From NCBI GenBank assembly GCA_030749275.1, contig JASMKJ010000521.1:1-5289 (forward strand): a stretch of 5,289 nt of DNA, read 5' to 3'. This document shows, one piece after another, positions 1 to 4,657 of this stretch (position 1 is its first letter; every line of letters starts with the position of its first letter). A program made the position numbers and the translations under genes. The stretch is from Acidimicrobiales bacterium. GTDB lineage: Bacteria; Actinomycetota; Acidimicrobiia; Acidimicrobiales; Poriferisodalaceae. The notes under the pieces are model-generated. The model did no database searches, had not been told where the DNA came from, and saw only the letters and a program-made list of their open reading frames with translations.

Positions 1-1
1 G

Positions 2-322
2 CGAGACACCACCGGCTTTTATGTGGGAGGAATGGGAGCCCGCGACCAAAACTTCTACAACGACCTCTTCAAGCGTTATGGCTACGAACAAGAGGCCCAA
101 GACATTCAGGACCTTTTCTTGAGTGGTAAACGAGACGAGGCATTTTCGAAAGTCCCAGATGATTACGTTGATCGGGCCAGTCTGACCGGTGATGAGGGCA
201 GGGTTCGAGAACGCATCGAGGTCTATAAAGAAGTTGGGGTCACGTATCTAAATATCGACATCCCGGGCGGTACAGAAAATCCTCTCGAACTTATTGAAAA
301 AGTAAAGGCATGGGCGGAATAG
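2..322 (+). CDS. LLM-class F420-dependent oxidoreductase, C-terminal part (5' truncated)
   Basis: The frame is open from the window edge to the TAG at 320-322 and gives the last 106 residues of a luciferase-like (bacterial luciferase/F420 superfamily) TIM-barrel oxidoreductase. Seen: the segment starting YVGGMGARDQNFYNDL, the helical stretch around RYGYEQEAQDIQDLFLSG, then VPDDYVDRASLTGDEGRVRERI and the last barrel strand GVTYLNIDIPGG. These are typical of the C-terminus of F420-dependent LLM proteins common in actinobacteria, where the lid helices are followed by a P(D/E)xLVD..sLxG block. Such enzymes use reduced coenzyme F420 (some use FMNH2) for cytosolic hydride transfer; the substrate cannot be predicted. 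The N-terminal cofactor-binding part lies outside the window. A GTG at 23 is internal, because the similarity continues upstream of it. The next gene starts 3 bases after the stop, so the two are probably co-transcribed. Family is confident; F420 rather than FMN is inferred from the subfamily. Confidence 0.88.
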   Translation, partial: RDTTGFYVGGMGARDQNFYNDLFKRYGYEQEAQDIQDLFLSGKRDEAFSKVPDDYVDRASLTGDEGRVRERIEVYKEVGVTYLNIDIPGGTENPLELIEKVKAWAE

Positions 323-325
323 CTA

Positions 326-796
326 GTGACCCCGCCCACGGCCAATGAGCGATTCAGTTCGGCGGCAATTCACTTAGGTATAGAACCCGATATTGTTCGA
401 TTTCCTGAGGACACCAGAACTGCCGTCCAAGCAGCGGCAGCACTAGGTTGCGAATTGGGTCAGATCATCAAATCACTTGTTTTCGAATGTGGGGGGCAAC
501 CGATTCTGGCCCTCACCGCCGGTGACCAACGAGTTGACACAGCGTCACTGGGCGTTTTGTGTGGAGCCCCAATTGGGAAAGCCGACGCCAAGATGGTTAG
601 AGACGCAACAGGTTTCGCGATTGGGGGTGTGCCGCCCTTCGGACATGTAGACCAACTTTCCTGCTGGATCGACCAGAACATTTTACGATACGAAATTGCC
701 TGGGGGGCAGCGGGAACCCCGGACACAGTTTTTGCTATTCGAACTGAAGAACTAGCCGATCTGAGTGGCGGTCAGATCGCCCAGTTCGTTAACTGA
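326..796 (+). CDS. YbaK/EbsC family aminoacyl-tRNA deacylase (prolyl-tRNA editing-like domain)
   Basis: A complete 156-residue protein matching a stand-alone YbaK/ProX editing domain in length and order. Seen: an N-terminal helix; a TRTAVQAAAALGCELGQIIKSLVF block (residues 31-53, approximate) with the conserved Lys at position 49; the strand PILALTAGDQRVD; the GFAIGGVPPFGH signature at about 96-107; a IDQNIL strand-turn near 115-120; and a C-terminal EEL helix. Known for the family: trans-editing hydrolysis of mischarged tRNA, such as Cys- or Ala-tRNA(Pro), in the cytosol; the Lys equivalent is needed for activity in YbaK. Which tRNA this member edits cannot be told, because the family has several specificities. 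The GTG start at 326 has only a weak purine-rich region (GGGCGGAA) before it, inside the end of the oxidoreductase gene; coupling to that gene's translation is likely. No ATG in the same frame offers a better start. Confidence 0.9.
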   Translation: MTPPTANERFSSAAIHLGIEPDIVRFPEDTRTAVQAAAALGCELGQIIKSLVFECGGQPILALTAGDQRVDTASLGVLCGAPIGKADAKMVRDATGFAIGGVPPFGHVDQLSCWIDQNILRYEIAWGAAGTPDTVFAIRTEELADLSGGQIAQFVN

Positions 797-845
797 GAGC
801 AATGCCTATACGCGACAGGGGAGAATCCCGACATAATGTCTGTGC
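797..845 (+). promoter_or_regulatory. Short leader of the 4HBT gene with small hairpin elements
   Basis: This 49-base gap separates the deacylase stop from the thioesterase ATG. It holds a purine-rich GGGGAG at 818-823, which could be a Shine-Dalgarno sequence but lies 22 bases from the ATG at 846, too far for normal use. The same bases can pair in a small stem, GGGA (819-822) with TCCC (826-829). Directly after it is the palindrome GACAT-A-ATGTC at 830-840. No promoter is clear, so read-through from the upstream genes is the simplest reading. The elements are visible, but a regulatory function is not established. Confidence 0.3.
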
Positions 846-1265
846 ATGCCAGCGCATCGAACAACAATCGTCCCGCGGTTCGGGGAATTAGACCCTTACA
901 ACCACGTCAACCATGCGGCATACATCGCCTACTTCGAGGCTGCGCGATGCGTTGCCCTTGACGACATCGGAATTTCACTTTCCGATCTCAGCGATCGGGG
1001 CTTTCAAGTTGTCGTCACCAAGCTTGACGTGAGATTTCGTGAACCGGCCACAGCTCGAGACTCTCTAGTTGTTGAGACCCGCATCGAAGAGATGAAACGC
1101 GTCAGCTCCAACTGGAGGCAACAAATTCTGAGAGAGAACGACGACCAAGTATTGGTCGAAGCCCAGATCACACTCGGAATTTGTGACTCAAATGGAAAAC
1201 CAACTCGACCTCCAGCCGATCTGAACGAGTCTCTTTCCCGCCTAGCAGACAGCTCAGGTGCCTAA
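846..1265 (+). CDS. Acyl-CoA thioesterase, 4HBT (single hotdog) family
   Basis: A complete 139-residue protein, the usual size of a single-hotdog 4-hydroxybenzoyl-CoA thioesterase/YbgC-FadM type enzyme. Seen: the first strand HRTTIVPRFGELDPYNHVNH, with the family's catalytic Asp (D16) followed by the NHVNH run, then YIAYFEAAR (26-34) starting the hot-dog helix with the conserved Glu; a second sheet region VVVTKLDVRFREPA; and the late strands RVSSNWRQQI and VEAQITLGICDSNGKPTRPP. The family hydrolyses acyl-CoA or aryl-CoA thioesters in the cytosol, usually as a tetramer; the substrate is not predictable. The ATG at 846 is the only ATG/GTG start in frame after the TAA at 834-836, and it places the first strand correctly. 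It is the third gene in the + direction and converges on the SDR gene. No ribosome site is well placed, so initiation may be weak or coupled. Confidence 0.9.
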   Translation: MPAHRTTIVPRFGELDPYNHVNHAAYIAYFEAARCVALDDIGISLSDLSDRGFQVVVTKLDVRFREPATARDSLVVETRIEEMKRVSSNWRQQILRENDDQVLVEAQITLGICDSNGKPTRPPADLNESLSRLADSSGA

Positions 1266-1290
1266 CGGGTTGCGGTAGCCACGGTTTGTT
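1266..1290. other. Convergent 25-base gap between 4HBT and SDR genes
   Basis: The two genes end tail to tail with 25 bases between their stop codons. I see no GC-rich stem followed by a T run on either strand. The only stem is TTGTT (1286-1290) with AACAA (1294-1298) around the SDR stop codon, five AT-rich pairs, too weak to call an intrinsic terminator. Termination may be Rho-dependent, or the transcripts may overlap. Confidence 0.5.
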
Positions 1291-2076
1291 CTAAACAACG
1301 GGCGTAAGTCCACCATCAATATTGATTGAGGCACCTGTCAAATATGAGGCAGCGTCGCTTGCGAGAAAAAGAGCAAGGTTCGCGAATTCCTGAGCTTCAC
1401 CCATCCGTCCAATTGGGATTCTGCGTCCCATGCCTTCGACGAACTCCTCGAAGGTCTGGTCGGAATGATTGTTTTCCCATCGCGTGACCCATTGATGACT
1501 CACTAGAAGACCCGTGTTCAGAGCGTTTACCAAAACTCCGTCGGAAGCGAATTCAGATGCCAAGGCTTTTGTCATTGCCATTCCTGCGGCTCGGGCCACT
1601 GAGGTAGGGCAACTCGCAGCGGTAGGTGCCTTCGCAGCCGAATTCAAAGTATTGATGATGCGACCCCAGCCCTGACTTTGCATGTCGGGTATACAGAGGC
1701 GACATAACTGCGCGGCGGAAAAAAACTTGAGATTGAAGTCATCCAACCAGTCTTGCGTAGTGACTTCGAGAAATGGTTTTGCATTGGAGGTGCCGGCGTT
1801 GTTGACCAGCACATCCACTGGTCCGAAAAAGGATGTTGCTTCTGTGTGGGCACGAACTGTCTCTTTGGGATCACTGACATCGGCGGAAATCCCCAAGAAC
1901 TTTCCCGAAGGACGTATCTCTTCCAAAGTGACACAGGTTTCCGATAGAGCTTCGGCATCCCTGGCCACGATCGCCACGTCAGCTCCAGCGCGAGCAAATG
2001 ATTCGGCCATAGCCCTACCGAGGCCCCGACTTCCACCAGTGATCAATGCTCGACGTCCATTGAGGTTTATCTCCAT
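1291..2076 (-). CDS. SDR-fold oxidoreductase-like protein with non-canonical active site
   Basis: A complete 261-residue Rossmann-fold protein, the usual length of a classical short-chain dehydrogenase/reductase. Seen: the cofactor motif TGGSRGLG (13-20), with Arg17 and Arg39 suggesting NADP(H); ADVSD (65-69) contacting adenine; VNNAG (91-95); Asn115 at the structural/catalytic Asn position; and the C-terminal YLTGASINIDGG (245-256). The active site is unusual. By spacing to FabG-type SDRs, the Ser-Tyr-Lys positions hold Asn145 (Ser146 is adjacent), Thr158 and Arg162, in the stretch NSAAKAP...PTSVARAAG. The only tyrosine in the protein is Tyr245, near the C-terminus. The PG motif after the fourth strand is also changed, to Thr188-Gly189. 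I think similar TSxxRAAG SDRs exist in actinobacteria, so this is probably a conserved variant rather than decay. It may perform a different reaction or use other residues. It lies 23 bases downstream of the TesB gene; AGG with 8-base spacing precedes its ATG. Confidence 0.88.
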   Translation of the reverse strand: MEINLNGRRALITGGSRGLGRAMAESFARAGADVAIVARDAEALSETCVTLEEIRPSGKFLGISADVSDPKETVRAHTEATSFFGPVDVLVNNAGTSNAKPFLEVTTQDWLDDFNLKFFSAAQLCRLCIPDMQSQGWGRIINTLNSAAKAPTAASCPTSVARAAGMAMTKALASEFASDGVLVNALNTGLLVSHQWVTRWENNHSDQTFEEFVEGMGRRIPIGRMGEAQEFANLALFLASDAASYLTGASINIDGGLTPVV

Positions 2077-2099
2077 GAACCGAACCTAGTTCCGAGAGA

Positions 2100-2966
2100 T
2101 TACTGATGTTGGTGATCCCAGCGGATGAGACCTTCCTGCACACATGTCGCGATTAAGTTCCCGGCTTGGTCGAAGAAGCGCCCGCTACCTAATCCTCGAG
2201 CTCCCCCGGTTGTCTCTACCCGCTGTTCATAGAGGAGCCAATCATCGGCTTCAGCTTGGCGGTGAAACCACATGGAGTGGTCCAGACTGGCGCCATTCAA
2301 ACGGTCATCTTGCCAGCGAAAGCCATGAGGCAGCAGTACATGGTCGATGAGGGTCGCATCAGCAAGATATGCCAAAGCGGTTTCATGGAGTTGTCTGTCA
2401 CTTCCCAACTGCTCGCTGATGCGCATCCACATCAACTGCGGCTCGGTTACGGGAGACCCATCCGGTAGGCCGGGCGGATTGATGTACAGAATGTCCATTG
2501 GTCGTTCTCTTCCATGCCATGGCCCTGGCAAATTAGGGGCCTGAGACTCCCAGAACTCGTAGTAGGACATCAGGTTGTCTTGAGGCCCCGGAACGTCGAA
2601 ACTGACCTCCGGTGACCATTCCAACCCGAGTTCGGGTACTTGGAAAGAGAGCACACTTCGGAACAATTCCTTTCCTTGTTGGTAGGCAACGACTTGTCTT
2701 GCGCTGAAACTCTTTCCATCTCTAATCTTTTCCACCACCAACTCAGTCGCAACATCAACATTTCCTGGTCGCAGGAAGTACGAATGAGAAGAATGAACAA
2801 ACTTGTTTGAGTCAACGGTGAGTTGAGCTGCGCGCAACGTATGGGCAAGCAGTTGGCCTCCGAAGGTCCTAGACCCGTTTTCGGGGGCGCGGGGTGCAAC
2901 AAATCTGTCACTGCTGAGCGGCTCGAGCTGTAGAAGGCTTGCGAAAACATCTGACACGGGAATCAA
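2100..2966 (-). CDS. tesB: Acyl-CoA thioesterase II (TesB-type double hotdog)
   Basis: A complete protein of 288 residues, very close to E. coli TesB length (286). Seen: the N-terminal hotdog with RTFGGQLLAHTL (33-44), HSSHSYFLRPGN (58-69) and RDGKSFSARQVVA (82-94); a central linker; then the C-terminal hotdog with LAYLADATLID (198-208), SLDHSMWFHR (227-236) and TCVQEGLIR (274-282). The TesB catalytic Asp, Thr and Gln (204, 228, 278 in E. coli) correspond to Asp203, Ser227 and Gln277, so Thr is replaced by the hydroxyl-bearing Ser. The enzyme cleaves medium- to long-chain and some branched acyl-CoAs to free acid and CoA. The start given is TTG at 2966-2964; a GTG three codons later (2957-2955) would begin SDVFASLLQLE and is equally plausible, since neither has a clear ribosome site. 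It is the first gene of a - strand pair with the SDR and diverges from the carboxyltransferase. Use of the symbol refers to the family. Confidence 0.93.
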   Translation of the reverse strand: MIPVSDVFASLLQLEPLSSDRFVAPRAPENGSRTFGGQLLAHTLRAAQLTVDSNKFVHSSHSYFLRPGNVDVATELVVEKIRDGKSFSARQVVAYQQGKELFRSVLSFQVPELGLEWSPEVSFDVPGPQDNLMSYYEFWESQAPNLPGPWHGRERPMDILYINPPGLPDGSPVTEPQLMWMRISEQLGSDRQLHETALAYLADATLIDHVLLPHGFRWQDDRLNGASLDHSMWFHRQAEADDWLLYEQRVETTGGARGLGSGRFFDQAGNLIATCVQEGLIRWDHQHQ

Positions 2967-2969
2967 CTT

Positions 2970-3006
2970 AGCGAGCCAGAAGGTCGTTCGGCCCTCTAGG
3001 CTCGCT
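2970..3006. repeat. 37-base imperfect palindrome / hairpin in the divergent gap
   Basis: The outer arms are perfect 8-base complements: AGCGAGCC (2970-2977) and GGCTCGCT (2999-3006). Inside, after a single unpaired A at 2998, AGA (2978-2980) pairs with TCT (2995-2997). After an A/C mismatch (2981/2994), GGTC (2982-2985) pairs with GGCC (2990-2993), including one G-T pair, around the loop GTTC. There is no T run on either side, so it does not resemble an intrinsic terminator, which would in any case make no sense between divergent starts. It could be a binding site for a dimeric repressor (TetR/GntR-like regulators often control acyl-CoA genes) or a 5' leader hairpin. Confidence 0.65.
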
Positions 3007-3021
3007 CAACCACTCCTAGTT

Positions 3022-3025
3022 AGGA
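3022..3025 (+). promoter_or_regulatory. Ribosome binding site of the carboxyltransferase
   Basis: AGGA ends 7 bases before the GTG at 3033, a good distance, and supports that GTG as the start. It sits in TAGGAATCA (3021-3029), a 9-base string repeated exactly before the acyl-CoA dehydrogenase start. Confidence 0.7.
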
Positions 3026-3032
3026 ATCAAGC

Positions 3033-4583
3033 GTGAGTTGGGAATCCGAAATTGATGAGTTGCGGCAACGAGAAGCCTTTGCTGACGAGCTTGGCGGGGT
3101 GGAAAAAGTGGAACGCCAACACCATTTCGGAAAGCTCACGATTCGTGAACGGATCAACGAGATAGCGGACCCCGACTCTTTTCACGAGATAGGTAAAACC
3201 GCCGGAGTTGCACAGTACGACGATGACGGCAACCTTGTTTCTCTGACCCCATCGAACTTCCTTTTTGGCTTAGCCCGTGTCGCTGACCGCCCAGTCTTGT
3301 TATCCGGAGACGACTTCACGGTCAGAGGTGGCTCTGCCGACGCAACGATTCCCGGTAAACGCGACGCCGCCGAAGGAATGGCTCTCGAACTAAAGCTTCC
3401 CCATATTCGTCTCGTAGACGGTATGGGAGGTGGAGGATCAGTAAAGACGATCGAAATTGCGGGCAGAACATACATCCCGCAACTCAAAGGTTGGGAAACG
3501 GTTGTCAACCACCTGGCGGTTGCCCCATCCGTATCATTGGCACTGGGTTCGGTTGCCGGCATAGGAGCAGCGCGCGTCGCCACCTCCCACTACTCAGTCA
3601 TCGTAAGGGAAAGTGCCCAAATGATGATTGCTGGGCCCGCCCTAGTAGAACAGGCACAGCTTGGTGACCATGGGAAAGAAGAACTCGGCCACGCCAACAT
3701 ACACACAGCGAACGGAGCTATAGACGACGCTGTTGACTCTGAGGCTGAAGCGTTTCAAAAAGCCAAGGACTTCTTGTCCTATCTCCCATCAAACGTCGAC
3801 GAACTAGCGCCACGAATCGAAACCACCGACTCGACTCAACGAAAGGACGAGAGTCTCTTGTCGGTCGTTCCCCGCGAACCGAGACGTGTGTATCAGATGA
3901 GAACAGTCATTGACTCAGTATTCGATTCCGACTCTTTCTTCGAGATCGGCTGCACATGGGGTAAGTCGATCATCACGGGCTTCGCGCGCCTCAACGGCTT
4001 CCCAGTAGCGGTTTTTGCCGAGGATCCTTATCAGTACGGGGGAGCGTGGACTGCGGACGGATGTCGGAAACTCATACGCCTTCTCGACACAGCCTCTACC
4101 TTTCACCTGCCGGTTGTACACCTTGAAGATTGCCCAGGATTTCTGATCGGCAAAGAATCAGAAGAGACAGCGACAATCAGGTACGGATCCCAAGCCCTAG
4201 CCGCCCTTGGCCAACTCACCACACCATTCGCCTGTGTGGTCATAAGGAAAGCTTTCGGGGTTGCCGGTGCTGCCAACAACAAACCCGGATACCACAGCCT
4301 TCGTTACGCCTGGCCATCAGCTGATTGGGGCTCCCTACCCATAGAAGGTGGCATAGAGGTCGCCTACAAACAGGACCTAGCTGACTCTGAAGATCCAGAA
4401 GCCCTTCTCGAAGACATTAGAGAACGCCTGAACCGCGTTAGATCTCCTCACCGGGCGGCAGAATTCTTTGAAATAGAGGAGATCATTGACCCCCGCGATA
4501 CTCGTCCTATCTTGTGTGAATGGGTCGATCTAGCCCAACGAGCCTTGACTACCGGACCATCGTCCTTCAGTTACCGACCATGA
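3033..4583 (+). CDS. Acyl-CoA carboxylase carboxyltransferase (beta) subunit
   Basis: A complete 516-residue protein of the PccB/MccB/AccD carboxyltransferase family (usually about 510-550). Seen: N-terminal helix and KLTIRERINEIADPDSFHEI (35-54); the N-terminal crotonase-like domain with SGDDFTVRGGSADATIPGK (91-109), the glycine-rich DGMGGGGSV (129-137) and GSVAGIGAARVA (172-183); then the C-terminal domain with GFARLNGFPVAVFAEDP (316-332), CPGFLIGKESE (367-377) and IRKAFGVAGAANNKPG (404-419), followed by YAWPSADWGSLPIEGG (425-440). The subunit transfers carboxyl from biotin to an acyl-CoA. In the RKAYGGAYDVM motif of propionyl/acetyl-CoA carboxylases, an Asp/Ile/Cys helps set chain-length choice; the aligned residue here is Ala413. 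The substrate may therefore be bulkier or branched, which is inference. No biotin carboxylase or carrier subunit is in the window, so a partner must be encoded elsewhere. Start is GTG with AGGA 7 bases before; the acyl-CoA dehydrogenase follows after 74 bases. Confidence 0.92.
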   Translation: MSWESEIDELRQREAFADELGGVEKVERQHHFGKLTIRERINEIADPDSFHEIGKTAGVAQYDDDGNLVSLTPSNFLFGLARVADRPVLLSGDDFTVRGGSADATIPGKRDAAEGMALELKLPHIRLVDGMGGGGSVKTIEIAGRTYIPQLKGWETVVNHLAVAPSVSLALGSVAGIGAARVATSHYSVIVRESAQMMIAGPALVEQAQLGDHGKEELGHANIHTANGAIDDAVDSEAEAFQKAKDFLSYLPSNVDELAPRIETTDSTQRKDESLLSVVPREPRRVYQMRTVIDSVFDSDSFFEIGCTWGKSIITGFARLNGFPVAVFAEDPYQYGGAWTADGCRKLIRLLDTASTFHLPVVHLEDCPGFLIGKESEETATIRYGSQALAALGQLTTPFACVVIRKAFGVAGAANNKPGYHSLRYAWPSADWGSLPIEGGIEVAYKQDLADSEDPEALLEDIRERLNRVRSPHRAAEFFEIEEIIDPRDTRPILCEWVDLAQRALTTGPSSFSYRP

Positions 4584-4657
4584 GACCACATATTTGCGCT
4601 AAACAATCGCTCGCGGTCAATTTGAACAACAAATAAGCCCAACACCATAGGAATCAC
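4584..4657 (+). other. Gap between carboxyltransferase and acyl-CoA dehydrogenase
   Basis: These 74 bases are AT-richer than the flanking genes. TATTTG (4591-4596) and CAAATA (4630-4635) form a loose inverted repeat 33 bases apart, with no T tract, so I do not call a terminator. The only clear signal is the ribosome site near the right end. Co-transcription with the upstream gene is likely but not certain. Confidence 0.4.
4649..4652 (+). promoter_or_regulatory. Ribosome binding site of the acyl-CoA dehydrogenase
   Basis: AGGA lies 5 bases before the ATG at 4658 and supports that start. It is within the same TAGGAATCA string (4648-4656) seen before the carboxyltransferase. Confidence 0.7.

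Larger units (their letters stand above)
2967..3032. promoter_or_regulatory. Divergent intergenic promoter region (tesB / carboxyltransferase)
   Basis: The 66 bases between the two divergent starts must hold the signals for both directions unless transcription starts inside the genes. The region is dominated by a 37-base imperfect palindrome (2970-3006), followed by the ribosome site of the carboxyltransferase. I cannot name convincing -35/-10 hexamers for either direction. Placement suggests an operator that co-regulates both units, which is inference. Confidence 0.5.

Noticed and set aside
460..726. An 88-codon open frame antisense to the deacylase gene
   Set aside because: No domain or start signal; the + strand YbaK domain explains the region.
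836..964. An ATG at 836, better spaced from GGGGAG, opening another frame ahead of the 4HBT start
   Set aside because: It gives only about 42 codons without recognisable features and overlaps the conserved hotdog start in the wrong frame; at most a chance upstream frame.
1286..1298. TTGTT-CTA-AACAA stem as a bidirectional terminator between the convergent genes
   Set aside because: Five AT-rich pairs with a 3-base loop and no T tract; too weak.
1342..1344. Tyr245 of the SDR as the missing catalytic tyrosine
   Set aside because: It sits in the YLTG...DGG segment near the C-terminus, a conserved structural position in many SDRs, not on the active-site helix.
1682..2089. A 135-codon open frame on the + strand antisense to the SDR gene
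   Set aside because: Its translation has no recognisable motif, whereas the opposite strand encodes a complete SDR fold. It is a shadow of the real gene.
3182..3583. A 133-codon open frame on the - strand inside the carboxyltransferase gene
   Set aside because: It is low-complexity, Pro/Ser/Arg-rich antisense translation with no ribosome site, over strongly conserved coding sequence.
4591..4635. TATTTG...CAAATA inverted repeat after the carboxyltransferase
   Set aside because: Six-base arms 33 bases apart in AT-rich DNA are expected by chance, and no T tract follows.
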